From IMG/VR virus record IMGVR_UViG_3300049448_000781, positions 1-50,082 of that record: a stretch of 50,082 bases of DNA. One strand, given 5' to 3'. Shown here piece after piece: positions 10,493 to 18,597 of this stretch. The notes beneath the pieces were generated by a model. That model was not told the DNA's origin, searched no databases, and saw nothing but the letters and a program-made list of their open reading frames with translations. Made by a program: the position numbers and the translations under genes. This DNA is from a virus. The stretch's first letter is position 1. Each line of letters starts with the position of its first letter.

Positions 10493-10659
10493 CACCAAAT
10501 CCTCCCGCCGCCGAACAGAATCAACAGCACCAGCAATATGACGATCAGCCCGATTCCACCGAACGCGGGTGGCCCATAGTAGCCGCCGCGATAGCCATAG
10601 TATCCGCCACCGAACCCGAACAGCACGATGACGATAACGAGCAACAGCACGAGGTTCAT
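10492..10659 (-). CDS. DUF3309-like small membrane protein
   Basis: A 55-residue protein with two strongly hydrophobic segments (about residues 2-14 and 33-48) separated by a Gly/Tyr-rich stretch, GGGYYGYRGGYYGPP, and ending GGGRIW. The layout (hydrophobic start, aromatic/Gly middle, GGIGLI entry to a second helix, R-I near the end) resembles DUF3309, small membrane proteins of unknown function common in Proteobacteria and their phages. It ends in a TGATG overlap with the next gene. A role in the virion or at the host membrane (for example in lysis) is only a guess. Confidence 0.65.
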   Translation of the reverse strand: MNLVLLLVIVIVLFGFGGGYYGYRGGYYGPPAFGGIGLIVILLVLLILFGGGRIW

Positions 10660-10741
10660 CGGCGGTTCTCCGTTCAAGAGGTGACGCCAATCGTCCAGCG
10701 TGGTCACGGCGGGCGCCAGACGGCGCCACGCGGCGTCGGCG

Positions 10742-11167
10742 CTACGGCGCGGACGATGGCAGCAAGGAAATCGTGGGGCCGTCCAGCGCCTCGGCAGGCT
10801 TGCCAGCGAAGGTGTGCATCTTGCGCTCCGACATATCCAGCCAGCCGCGCATATCGTCGGGGTTGGGGGCTGGCAGATCACTGGCGGGCGTCATCACCTC
10901 GGCGTTGGCCTGTGGCGGCGGCTGGGTCGCTGCCACCTGGGTGGCCACCGGCTCGTTGCGCCGCACCGCCTGCATCACCTCCAATTCCATCTGCTGATAG
11001 CTCGGCTGGGTCTGCCGGGGCGGCGTCACATAGCCCGCGAGGTGCGCCTGGACGAACCAGTGGTTGGCAGTCTCGTCGGGCACCTCAAAGATGCCCGGGT
11101 TGAACTGCTGTTTGCGTTCGTCGGGGGTCTGAAAAATGAACGCTTTGACGACGTGGATGGTTGGCAT
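10742..11167 (-). CDS. Hypothetical virion-module protein
   Basis: A 141-residue protein. The first 50 residues look folded (VVKAFIFQTPDERKQQF, then NPGIFEVPDETANHWFVQAHL) and the remainder is rich in Gln, Pro and Ala. The opening pattern, in which a basic element feeds into a statement of 'F.PG.yeVpde.A.HW....' type, is seen in short proteins encoded beside phage capsid genes, but I do not recognise a named family. It lies three bases downstream of the small hairpin protein gene at 11171 and is followed by an 82-base gap before the membrane protein gene, in which I see nothing definite. Confidence 0.65.
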   Translation of the reverse strand: MPTIHVVKAFIFQTPDERKQQFNPGIFEVPDETANHWFVQAHLAGYVTPPRQTQPSYQQMELEVMQAVRRNEPVATQVAATQPPPQANAEVMTPASDLPAPNPDDMRGWLDMSERKMHTFAGKPAEALDGPTISLLPSSAP

Positions 11168-11170
11168 GGC

Positions 11171-11380
11171 TCACCCCTGATAGATTTTGGCGCGCACCGC
11201 CGCGTCCTTGGCTTCCAGCAATTTGCGCAGCGCGACCGTGCGTTCCGGGTTGCGTGGCAGGCTATCGACAATCAACACCGCAAGTTCGCCGAACGGTTTC
11301 GAGGTATCCTGCAAATCCCCGCGCAAATGCTCATAGGCGAAGAATTGCAGGATCGGCTCGATGCTCTCACGTCCTGTCAT
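11171..11380 (-). CDS. Small helical-hairpin protein, possible Acb2/Tad1-type signal sponge
   Basis: A 69-residue protein that begins MTGRESIEPILQFFAYEHL and continues with LQDTSKPFGELAVLIVDSLP and NPERTVALRKLLEAKDAAVRA. The pattern (aromatic 'FAY' near the start, a first helix with ELA, a Pro turn, a second helix rich in Ala/Leu) matches small phage proteins of the Acb2/Tad1 hairpin type, which bind cyclic di- and trinucleotides (Acb2, against CBASS) or ADP-ribose-derived signals (Tad1, against Thoeris). The MWAN motif typical of Acb2 is absent; the equivalent place reads AKDAAVRA. The family link is therefore weaker than for the gene at 25012. An AAAGGA ribosome site precedes the ATG. It lies just downstream of the capsid gene and would be made late. 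Confidence 0.5.
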   Translation of the reverse strand: MTGRESIEPILQFFAYEHLRGDLQDTSKPFGELAVLIVDSLPRNPERTVALRKLLEAKDAAVRAKIYQG

Positions 11381-11485
11381 GGGTTATCCTTTCGGACCGG
11401 CAAAGTAGGTGCGGATGGCGTGCAGCTTGTGGCTGAATGTAATCTGCCGCCCGCTGGGCTGAAAAGAGGCGCGAAGCTGACCGGC

Positions 11486-12508
11486 CTAAATGCCGTCGCG
11501 CAGTAGCAATGTCTCGGGATACACCACCTCGATAACGCCGAGGCGGCCATAGTAGGTCGTGATGTTGTAAATCGACCGCCACTCCAACGGCGTCCGCGAC
11601 AGCGGGGTCATTGGAAAGCGCACGCGGTCATACTGCTTGGTATAGGCCAGCATCCGGTTTGCCGAGCCGACGCCCGCATTGGACAACCACTTCAACGGCT
11701 GAATGTTGAGCGGCTTGCCGTTCTGCGTGTTGCAGATCGTGTTTTCCTGCAAATAGCGCAGCACCGAGATGTTGCCCGCCGTCGATACCTTGGCCGACAC
11801 CATCATACCGAATTGCAGCGGCGGCACGCGGAGTTGGTCGGGTGCCTGCGCATAGCCCGAGTTCTGCCACGTGGTCGTCAGGATTTCGTTGACCTGGGCA
11901 ATGATGTTGTCGGGTGCTGCCGCAGTCCATGCGCCGCCGCTTGCGTTGGCGACCGCGATCGACGGGTGGTTGATCAGCCCGTAGGTGCCGAGTGTGGCAT
12001 CGCCGAGGTAGACCAGTTGGTCGGTGTCCATCAGGTGCTTGACGCGCATCACCTGATACTTCTGGTCGTCAATCGGGCGTCCTACGCGTTGCGCCGACTG
12101 TAGCTCTGGCTGTGTATACGACACCTCCATGCCCCAGAGGAACAACGGCTGCGGCGTTTTGCCGATGTCGAGTTGCGCGCCGCTGATCGTGTTGACGTTC
12201 TTGCCGATCCAGTTGATGCCAGCCGGGTTGATACCGCCTGCCACCGCGAAGCTGGAATTGGTGAACGACGACACTTCGTCGCCGATGGTGACATCCTCGC
12301 GCAGATCAATGTCGCGACCCCAGGTGACGCTATACAGCGGGTCGTGAATGGTCTGGTCGAGGCGTTCCAATTCACCGATCAAGAACGCGCCGGTCGAATC
12401 GTAGAACGACGAGTCGTAGGTAAACATGCCGCCGCGACGATTGCCGCCGCCGCCAGCACCGCTGTTGTGGCCAATGCCACCCCAGCCGTTCAGACTATCC
12501 AATGGCAT
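11486..12508 (-). CDS. Major capsid protein (DUF2184 family)
   Basis: A 340-residue protein, normal length for an HK97-fold capsid subunit. It starts MPLDSLNGWGGIGHNSG, where GIGHNSG is a common N-terminal tag in phage proteins of Alphaproteobacteria, followed by a Gly-rich spacer and the folded part from about residue 30. Features of the DUF2184 capsid family include the E-loop-like region around DPLYSVTWGRDIDLREDV, the LVYLGDATLGTYGLINHP segment, and the closing YGRLGVIEVVYPETLLLRDGI. ATG at 12508 is chosen because an AAGGGAAA ribosome site precedes it; in-frame sequence further upstream is non-coding in character. The gene lies between the cement protein and the small hairpin protein, the usual place in this type of head module. 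Confidence 0.85.
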   Translation of the reverse strand: MPLDSLNGWGGIGHNSGAGGGGNRRGGMFTYDSSFYDSTGAFLIGELERLDQTIHDPLYSVTWGRDIDLREDVTIGDEVSSFTNSSFAVAGGINPAGINWIGKNVNTISGAQLDIGKTPQPLFLWGMEVSYTQPELQSAQRVGRPIDDQKYQVMRVKHLMDTDQLVYLGDATLGTYGLINHPSIAVANASGGAWTAAAPDNIIAQVNEILTTTWQNSGYAQAPDQLRVPPLQFGMMVSAKVSTAGNISVLRYLQENTICNTQNGKPLNIQPLKWLSNAGVGSANRMLAYTKQYDRVRFPMTPLSRTPLEWRSIYNITTYYGRLGVIEVVYPETLLLRDGI

Positions 12509-12544
12509 TGGATTTCCCTTCAAGCTGATTCGATTGTGAGGATT

Positions 12545-12560
12545 TGGCGTATATACGCCA
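12545..12560. promoter_or_regulatory. Perfect 16-bp palindrome upstream of the capsid gene
   Basis: TGGCGTATATACGCCA is a perfect inverted repeat in the 59-base gap between the cement gene and the major capsid gene. It could be an operator, a -10 region (TATATA) inside a dyad, or a short mRNA hairpin 35 bases before the capsid start. A related but imperfect dyad (GGCGCATATATGTGCC) occurs at 18518-18533 in the divergent region in front of the whole virion operon. Confidence 0.5.
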
Positions 12561-12567
12561 GTGTAGA

Positions 12568-13089
12568 CTAGATCGCGGAGAAGTAGATTTCCGTGATGCC
12601 GTTGGCGTCGGCGGGTCCCATGAAGTAGCCGCGCACCGCCATCACCGAGGCCAGCGTGGTGCCGTCTGCGGTGATACCGCCGGTTACCTGTCCGCCCGCT
12701 GGCGCTGCCTTCCAGCAATACACCGGGGCACCCTTCACGGCCGCCACGGCGCCGCGCAGGATGACCGACATATAACCCCGGATCATCACCGAGGCCGGTT
12801 CCAACAGGCTGCCTTGCGGCGGGCTGTCCACCCCCAGCGCGGCTTGGTTGGAATTGGTCACGTAGGGCCGCACGTAGAGGCCATACACGACGCCGCCCGC
12901 ATTCGGCCCGGTAGCAGGCGGATCACCCGCGACCGGCGGGCGCACCTTGCCGGTAGCGTCCATCACCAGCCCGCATCCGTAGAACGTCGGACCGGGTGGC
13001 AACAGATACTGTGCCTCGGTGTCGTTGGTGTGAGCGCGGTTGGGCGTGCCGTTGATGCCAGCCCCCATACGCAAGAGAAAAGCGACCAT
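12568..13089 (-). CDS. Structural cement / capsid decoration protein
   Basis: A 173-residue Gly-, Val- and Pro-rich protein that looks like an all-beta fold: GPTFYGCGLVMDATGKV, GGVVYGLYVRPYVTN, SVMIRGYMSVILRG, GAPVYCWKAA and SVMAVRGYFMGPADANGITEIYF. It resembles the Gp24-type structural cement proteins that stabilise the capsid of phages with a DUF2184 or related major capsid protein, in which it sits immediately upstream of the capsid gene as here. The assignment combines the protein's character with its position. The 27 bases before it hold a good ribosome site (GGAGGGG). Confidence 0.7.
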   Translation of the reverse strand: MVAFLLRMGAGINGTPNRAHTNDTEAQYLLPPGPTFYGCGLVMDATGKVRPPVAGDPPATGPNAGGVVYGLYVRPYVTNSNQAALGVDSPPQGSLLEPASVMIRGYMSVILRGAVAAVKGAPVYCWKAAPAGGQVTGGITADGTTLASVMAVRGYFMGPADANGITEIYFSAI

Positions 13090-13116
13090 TTAATCGACCC
13101 CTCCTTTCAGGGTGCT

Positions 13117-13677
13117 TTAGGCTTCCCGGCTCGGCTCGTTGTTACGTCGCCCGCGACGTTGTTCGGTCGCGACCGCCGCCTCTTTTGCCGCCTCGGCTGC
13201 CTCGGCCGCCGCCTGGGCCTTGGCTTCGGCTTCCTCTTTCGCCGCCTCGGCTTCCATAGCTTCCTTCTCGGCGGTGACGTTGGGTGGTTCCGAAAGTGCG
13301 GCAGGGTTGGTCCGCGCCCATTGCTGGAAAGCGGATGCCAATTCCGGTGTGAAGAAATTGGCATAGACCTTGCGGGTGGCGCCGTTATTGGAAGCGACAG
13401 CGGTGAAGAATGCCGCCACTGGGCCACGCCACATATCCGGCACGAACACCATGCCGCCGACATACTGACCCCAGAGTGGTGACAGTATCGGATCGGTGGC
13501 GGGTGCTGCGGCTGGCAGTGAACCGATGATCACCGGAACCACCGGTTGGGTATCGGTCCAGCCAAGGATGGAATTGTCGTGCAGGATGGCCCACACCTTG
13601 CCGGGTTCGCCAGCGACGTCGTCGTTGTATTCGACGGTGATCAGCACCGAGCCGTCGAGCGATGGGAATACCGGCAT
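13117..13677 (-). CDS. Hypothetical virion-module protein with Ala/Glu coiled coil
   Basis: A 186-residue protein. The N-terminal half (MPVFPSLDGSVLITVEYNDD, then KVWAILHDNSILGWTDTQP) looks folded, and PDMWRGPVAAFFTAVASNNG lies near the middle. The last 55 residues are almost pure Ala, Glu and Lys (EAEAAKEEAEAKAQAAAEA), ending in a basic QRRGRRN patch: a long charged helix. ATG at 13677 overlaps the upstream gene's stop (TGATG). Not recognised as a named family; the order scaffold - this gene - cement - capsid suggests a capsid assembly role. Confidence 0.65.
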   Translation of the reverse strand: MPVFPSLDGSVLITVEYNDDVAGEPGKVWAILHDNSILGWTDTQPVVPVIIGSLPAAAPATDPILSPLWGQYVGGMVFVPDMWRGPVAAFFTAVASNNGATRKVYANFFTPELASAFQQWARTNPAALSEPPNVTAEKEAMEAEAAKEEAEAKAQAAAEAAEAAKEAAVATEQRRGRRNNEPSREA

Positions 13678-14708
13678 CAGTGCACACTCCCCTGTGGGCC
13701 GAGACCGCCGTGCTTGGTCCAAAACTCGCGGTTGCGAGCGTTGATCTGGCGGATTTTCTCGGACTGGGCGTCGCGGAACGCGCGCGGATCACCGTCGGCG
13801 GAATAGGTCGCCTCGGATGGCCGCCCGGTGGCGTTGTTATGGGCGCGCACCTTGTCGGACGCGTCCATGAAGGCGTAGCGCACCGCATCACACGACATCG
13901 CCTTGATGCCGCCAGCGGTGAGGTAGCCCGCGATCACCGGCCCGGTGCGCTGATCGGTGATTGCCTTGGTGAGTGCGGCGCGCCGGATACCGCAGATCAT
14001 TTCGCTGGCAACCTTGGGTCCCTGCGCCGCGTCCATGGTTGGGAACTTGATGCCCGGCGCGAGGATTTCGGCCCGCGCGCGGGTTTCCTGAATCAAGTTC
14101 TTGAACGCGGTGGACAGCCTGCCGCGATAGGCACTGTCGCCCATCTTGGATGGCCCGGTTTTCAGCGCCGGGTCGGCTTCCATCAGTTCGGCTTCGACGC
14201 CGGGCGGGTCCTGCGCGACCTGGGCGCCCTCGGTGTGACCGGTGGGCAGATCGTCGTCGGTGTCCTTCTTGTCGTCGTCGTCGCCCTTGTCGTCATCACC
14301 CTTGTCGTCGTCGCCCTTATCGTCGTCGCCCTTCTTGGCGAGCCACGGCGGCAGGCCGTCGTCCTTGCCCTTGCCCGTGATGCTGTCCAGCACCCGGTCA
14401 AGCTTCTTGTCCATCGACGTGAAGCCCTTTTCCAGCCGCGCCACGCGCGCGCCCAGCTTGCCGCTATCACCAACCGGCGCCTTGTCCTTGTCGTCGTCGT
14501 CGCCTTCGTGGTGATTGTGGATATTGACGATGGTGTGCTTGTCGCCACCGCCCTCGTCGCCGTCAGGCTCGTCGTGGTCGTCCTGATCCTTGACCTTGGC
14601 CCTGGCAGCCAAGGCCGCCTCGGCGTCTTGAATGACCGCGTTGACCGAGGCTTTGTCGCGCGACATGAACCCGCGCAAAATGTAGTCGGCAATGCTCCGC
14701 TTACTCAT
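13677..14708 (-). CDS. Probable scaffolding protein with Asp-rich repeats
   Basis: A 343-residue, highly charged protein. Residues 10-60 form an Ala-rich helix; residues 45-75 are Asp/Gly/His-rich; a helical GARVARLEKGFTSMDKKLDRVLDS segment follows; then a run of KGDDD repeats at about residues 126-146 encoded by 15-base units. The C-terminal 150 residues look folded (YRGRLSTAFKNLIQETRARA, later DPRAFRDAQSEKIRQINARN). Scaffolds in DUF2213/DUF2184-type phages lie between protease and capsid genes and are acidic and helical, as here, so the role is inferred from place and composition. A strong AAAGGAGGG ribosome site precedes the ATG at 14708. Confidence 0.65.
   Translation of the reverse strand: MSKRSIADYILRGFMSRDKASVNAVIQDAEAALAARAKVKDQDDHDEPDGDEGGGDKHTIVNIHNHHEGDDDDKDKAPVGDSGKLGARVARLEKGFTSMDKKLDRVLDSITGKGKDDGLPPWLAKKGDDDKGDDDKGDDDKGDDDDKKDTDDDLPTGHTEGAQVAQDPPGVEAELMEADPALKTGPSKMGDSAYRGRLSTAFKNLIQETRARAEILAPGIKFPTMDAAQGPKVASEMICGIRRAALTKAITDQRTGPVIAGYLTAGGIKAMSCDAVRYAFMDASDKVRAHNNATGRPSEATYSADGDPRAFRDAQSEKIRQINARNREFWTKHGGLGPQGSVH
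14271..14333. repeat. In-frame 15-bp tandem repeat (KGDDD)
   Basis: Units close to CCCTTGTCGTCGTCG occur in tandem (14284, 14299, 14314) with degenerate ends on both sides. The 15-base period keeps the reading frame of the minus-strand scaffold gene and encodes KGDDD. Length variation between relatives by slippage would be expected. Confidence 0.85.
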
Positions 14709-14737
14709 TCCGCCCTCCTTTCCTGGGGGGTAAAGTT

Positions 14738-14974
14738 TTAGATAGGCACGTCGGGGGGAGGGGGATCGACGCCGAGCAATTCCCAAAATTCGGTATCGAG
14801 TTCGTAGCCCTCATCAGTATCCAGCGCGGTCTCTAAAAGCTGGATCGCGTCCTGCCAGCTATCGAACGGCACTGCCATCATGTTGGGCGTGTCGCCGAAT
14901 CGCTCCTTGTAGGCTTGGATGATGACTTGGTCGGGGTCGCGCCCCTCATCTGGATCGACGTTGGTTGCTGACAT
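14738..14974 (-). CDS. Small acidic hypothetical protein
   Basis: A 78-residue acidic protein (net strongly negative) with MSATNVDPDEGRDPDQVIIQ at the start and a C-terminal EFWELLGVDPPPPDVPI. Its start codon overlaps the stop of the protease polyprotein by one base (TGATG), and it is followed by the scaffold candidate. I do not recognise a family. Tight coupling to the protease gene suggests a head-assembly or protease-regulating role, but nothing in the sequence proves it. Confidence 0.7.
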   Translation of the reverse strand: MSATNVDPDEGRDPDQVIIQAYKERFGDTPNMMAVPFDSWQDAIQLLETALDTDEGYELDTEFWELLGVDPPPPDVPI

Positions 14975-17900
14975 CAGGACGCTGCCTTTTGCATGTGTGG
15001 CGCCGCAACATTCACCAGTTTTGTTTCGTAACTGTCGGGGTTGGCTGGCCCGTCCTTCAAACCGGCACGCTCGGCGAGAATGTCGTCAAAATGCTGACAG
15101 CACTTTGGCGCGATCGTATGCAACATCTTGCGGTAAAGCGTGCCAAATTGATTGTTGGTCAGCGCGACATACTGCGCGAACATCTCGGCGGTCTTATAGG
15201 CTGGCATCCGTGTGTAATATGACTTGCCATGCCCGTTGCCGATCTGCTCATGGGTCATCGAGCCGATGAAATCCTGATATTCGGAATTGTGTCGACCGGG
15301 TTCCCGCCAGCCGTCGGTCAATGCCTGCATCGACTGGCCGCGTTCAACCTTTTCTGCGGCGGCAAGATTACCGTCGAGCAAATCCAAGATGGCGACTTTG
15401 GTTGTCAGCTTCGGCCCCGCAAAGGCGTTAATTTCAGCCACCGACAGCCCGCGTTTTTCTGCTTCAGCTTCCCAGTCATAGGCGTCTATCTTGGACGTGT
15501 AGCCGCCCCGATGCGCCTGGACTAATTTACGCGCCTCATCACCACGGTCCCGATCGGCACGGTATGACTGGTTGTTAAATTCGCGCTTGGGACCGAGACC
15601 CCAACCCGTTCCGTTCCAATCAATCGCATGGCCATATTCGTGTCGCCACGTGGACAGGCCGTCGTGCCCCATTTGAATATGGTGATCGCCCGGGTCGTAG
15701 TGGCAGCCCTTGTTCGCAGGCGAATCAACGCCGCCACCCTTGCCCGCCAGCGGCCGCATGGTCATCATCGCGGCGAGGATTTGCGGCGACGCGTGTTCCC
15801 ACGCCTTGGCATGGAATTCGTGTTCCTTGGCGCCCCAGTATTTGCCCCGTTCTTTGAGAACCTCGCTGATGTGCTGCGGCTGTTTCTTGACCGGTTCCGG
15901 CGTCGGTGGCGGGGGTGGCGGGGCTGGACTGGGTGTCGGTGCGGGGGTTGGCGCCGGGGCGGCTGTATCGGCCTTGCGCGGCTTGGCGCGATAGGCTGAG
16001 AAATCGGTCTGCCACGCCTCGGCCATGTAGTCGATCAGTTCGTTGGCGTAGACCGACACCTTGCCGTGCAGTTCGCGGCCCGCCATCGCCTGGATTTGCT
16101 TGACCACGTCGATCGGCGGCTCGTTGTTTTCCAGCGCCCGCATGACCAGCGCCTTCATCTGCCGCGCCGAGGCACGCTTCGCGACCCACGCCTCGCGCGC
16201 GTCGGGCGTCATCTGAGCGAAACCGGTGACACGCTCGCGCAACCGCTGCGCCGGGTCGGGCAGGGGTGGCGGCGCCGGTTCCGGCTGCGCCTCTCTTTTC
16301 TTGCGCAGTTCGGGGCGCGCGACCGCTGTGCCATACATGCCAGCGGTTAGCTCGTGCGCCGTCTCGACGTGCTTGATCAGTTCGTTGGCGTAGGCCGCGA
16401 CCGAGCCGTGCACCTCGGTGTGAGCGATGTCCTTCAGTCGCTGGATAACCGACTCGGGCGAATGTCCTTCGGTCAGCGCCTTGATGACGTGCGCCCGCAT
16501 CTGCTTCGCCGAGTTGCGGATGCCGACCCATTTCTTGGAAGGTTCCGGCACCAACGACGCCATGTGGCGCAGGTAGTCGCTCGGTTGGTGGATGACGGTG
16601 CCAGCGCTGGTCGAGTGGATAACCGTGGTCGAGCCGCCGCCCGAGGTGAACCGGCCGCCGCCCTCGGTGCCCTTTGCCTCGCGCGGGTGTTCCGCCTCAA
16701 CCCAGTCGTCCGCCCAGTCGATATCGAGCGTCGCGGGCCAGTCGATGTCGCGGGTGGCGGCACACCTGTCGCAGCCGCAACTATCGGCGAAACCAGGGGC
16801 GCGTCCCTCGATCTGCGCGGCCGCCTCGGCGGCCACCTCGTGACCGGTCGCAGCATGGATCAGCCCACGCCGCGCCTGCGCGATTTTAACGGGGCTGTCG
16901 GGCTGTGCGCGTGCGGCCCGGTAGTTTGCCTGCGCCCGCTCGTGGGCCGCCTCTGCGTGCGCCACATGGGCGGCAAACGGTGGGTCCTCGGGGTAGTCGA
17001 TATCGGCAGTCCAGTCGTCGGCAACCGGGCGGGCCTGCTTGGCGCGTTTCGCCAGTTCCCGTTTCAGCCGCGTCAGGTGCTTGGTGTCGCCGCGCTTGCT
17101 GGCGCCCGCGATCAGATCATGCGCCGCCTGTAGCCGCTCGGTGCTGTAGTTGGTTTCCATGTTATACATCGTTGCGATGTAGCGCGCGGCGTCGGGCGTC
17201 TGCGGCAGGGCTGGCCCCTCGGCATAGTTCAGCAATTCCTGCCAGACACCCTTTTGGGTTTTGGTCAGCCTATCGGCCCACTCGTGCCCAGGACCGACCG
17301 ACAGTTTGCCGTTGTGGAACGCGGTGAACGCCTCGGCGACAAATTCAAAGACGTTGTCCTGCCCATACGGCGACGTCTGGTCGTTGCGGATGCTCATGTT
17401 CTCGTTGGCGCCGACGCCAAGATGCTGCCTGACGATGTTCCACACCGTCACCGGATCAATCGCTTCCTCCAACGCGTGCGACAGCATGTGGCCAAATTCG
17501 TGGGTCAGGATGCCTTCGGGCGACGAATCGTTGACCAGCCCTTCCCATTCTTTGGCGTGCTTGGTCAGGAACTCCTCGTTCCACATCGCGGGCGATAGAT
17601 AGACGTGACCGCCACGATGCGAGCCAAGCGCGTCGCTCTGAATATCGTCGTGCCGCACCTCCACGCGGTGCGGGCCTTCGGTGCCGAACCGGCCGCCCCG
17701 TTTGGCGATCGGGTATTGCTCCGACAGCTTGTCGATGAACGCCTGCGCACCCGACAGGGTGTGGACCGGCGCCTCGCCGCCAGCGGCCGCGACCTCGCCG
17801 CCGCTTTCGCCGCCACCGGCTTCGGTGAACTTGCCGGTATCCGGCTCGCGCGGGTGTTCGCTCTCAACGAACGCCGCCGCGTCGCAGGCTTCACAGGTGT

Positions 17901-18444
17901 CGGTATAAAGCGCCGCGCCGCTGTCCATGATGGTGCAGCGGGCGCCGCAGCGCGCCACATCGACCAGCGCCAAATGGTTGCAGACGATATTTTTCTGCCG
18001 CCCCATGCCCGGCGCGATCTGCTCATAGTGCGCGTCGTAGCCCACCGACACCGCGCGTTTGCCTTGCTTGATCAGATGAATGCCCACGGGCGTGGTGAAC
18101 ATCAGGTCGGCCAGCAACAGGTCGTCCTCGGCCCCGGTGCCCTGGCGCGGGTTGATCATCAGACCGATCGTGAGGTTGCCCCAGTTTTCGGGGCGCACTT
18201 CCTCCATCGGGTGGTCGTTGACGATCGGCTTGCCCTGAAATGACCGGATGCTTTCGGGGCGGAACACTTCGGTCGGCTCGCGGTGCACCGTCACCAACCC
18301 GTCGCTGTTCGGTTCCAGCGGCAGTTCGCTGTGGTGGTAGATTTGCTGGCCGCAGCGCGCCACCGCGACGCCCTCGGCGATCAGGTAGCCCTCGGGGCTT
18401 AGCGCGGTGTGCTTGCCCAATTTGGTGACCGTATAGAACCGCAT
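14974..18444 (-). CDS. DUF2213 prohead protease fused to two zincin-like metalloprotease domains
   Basis: A 1156-residue polyprotein, several times longer than an ordinary DUF2213 protein. Residues 1-180 are DUF2213 (LSPEGYLIAEGVAVARCG, FQGKPIVNDHP, RAVSVGYDAHYE), a head maturation protease. Acidic linkers of the form EHPRE-x-GKFT-x-GGG follow near residues 197 and 585. The first zincin has HEFGH at 315-319 with AEAF (Glu371) as likely third zinc ligand. Residues 640-810 hold two copies of a helical unit (AKQMRAHVIKAL and ARQMKALVMRAL). A Pro-rich linker leads to the second zincin, HEYGH at 935-939 with AEMF (Glu1087). ATG at 18444 has a GGGAGGG ribosome site; the frame is open a further 32 codons. 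The zincins could be packaged effectors or act in maturation; their targets are unknown. Confidence 0.85.
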   Translation of the reverse strand: MRFYTVTKLGKHTALSPEGYLIAEGVAVARCGQQIYHHSELPLEPNSDGLVTVHREPTEVFRPESIRSFQGKPIVNDHPMEEVRPENWGNLTIGLMINPRQGTGAEDDLLLADLMFTTPVGIHLIKQGKRAVSVGYDAHYEQIAPGMGRQKNIVCNHLALVDVARCGARCTIMDSGAALYTDTCEACDAAAFVESEHPREPDTGKFTEAGGGESGGEVAAAGGEAPVHTLSGAQAFIDKLSEQYPIAKRGGRFGTEGPHRVEVRHDDIQSDALGSHRGGHVYLSPAMWNEEFLTKHAKEWEGLVNDSSPEGILTHEFGHMLSHALEEAIDPVTVWNIVRQHLGVGANENMSIRNDQTSPYGQDNVFEFVAEAFTAFHNGKLSVGPGHEWADRLTKTQKGVWQELLNYAEGPALPQTPDAARYIATMYNMETNYSTERLQAAHDLIAGASKRGDTKHLTRLKRELAKRAKQARPVADDWTADIDYPEDPPFAAHVAHAEAAHERAQANYRAARAQPDSPVKIAQARRGLIHAATGHEVAAEAAAQIEGRAPGFADSCGCDRCAATRDIDWPATLDIDWADDWVEAEHPREAKGTEGGGRFTSGGGSTTVIHSTSAGTVIHQPSDYLRHMASLVPEPSKKWVGIRNSAKQMRAHVIKALTEGHSPESVIQRLKDIAHTEVHGSVAAYANELIKHVETAHELTAGMYGTAVARPELRKKREAQPEPAPPPLPDPAQRLRERVTGFAQMTPDAREAWVAKRASARQMKALVMRALENNEPPIDVVKQIQAMAGRELHGKVSVYANELIDYMAEAWQTDFSAYRAKPRKADTAAPAPTPAPTPSPAPPPPPPTPEPVKKQPQHISEVLKERGKYWGAKEHEFHAKAWEHASPQILAAMMTMRPLAGKGGGVDSPANKGCHYDPGDHHIQMGHDGLSTWRHEYGHAIDWNGTGWGLGPKREFNNQSYRADRDRGDEARKLVQAHRGGYTSKIDAYDWEAEAEKRGLSVAEINAFAGPKLTTKVAILDLLDGNLAAAEKVERGQSMQALTDGWREPGRHNSEYQDFIGSMTHEQIGNGHGKSYYTRMPAYKTAEMFAQYVALTNNQFGTLYRKMLHTIAPKCCQHFDDILAERAGLKDGPANPDSYETKLVNVAAPHMQKAAS

Positions 18445-18476
18445 GGCCACCCTCCCGCACGGGGTCAGAAAATAAT

Positions 18477-18533
18477 TTGTGCTGGCACAAATAAATGCTT
18501 GCATTGCGTCCAGGGTTGGCGCATATATGTGCC
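18477..18533. promoter_or_regulatory. Divergent control region: operator-like dyads and plus-strand promoter
   Basis: The 153-base gap separates the minus-strand virion operon from the plus-strand amidoligase. TTGTGC-TG-GCACAA (18477-18490) is a perfect dyad. TTGCAT at 18499-18504, a 17-base spacer, and CATATA at 18522-18527 form a plausible sigma-70-type promoter towards the amidoligase, and the -10 lies inside an imperfect palindrome GGCGCATATATGTGCC (18518-18533). The TTGCAT box recurs in other plus-strand promoters of this phage. No equally good minus-strand promoter is evident. Confidence 0.5.
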
Positions 18534-18597
18534 ACACCAAACGGACGGCCTAGCGCGCCAACGCGAACGCCGCCCCTGCTGAAAGGAGCAGCTTACC

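Noticed and set aside
13662-14741. Plus-strand frame with long Val/Leu runs opposite the scaffold gene
   Set aside because: The hydrophobic runs are the complement of the GAC-rich (Asp) repeats; the minus-strand gene has the ribosome site and operon context.
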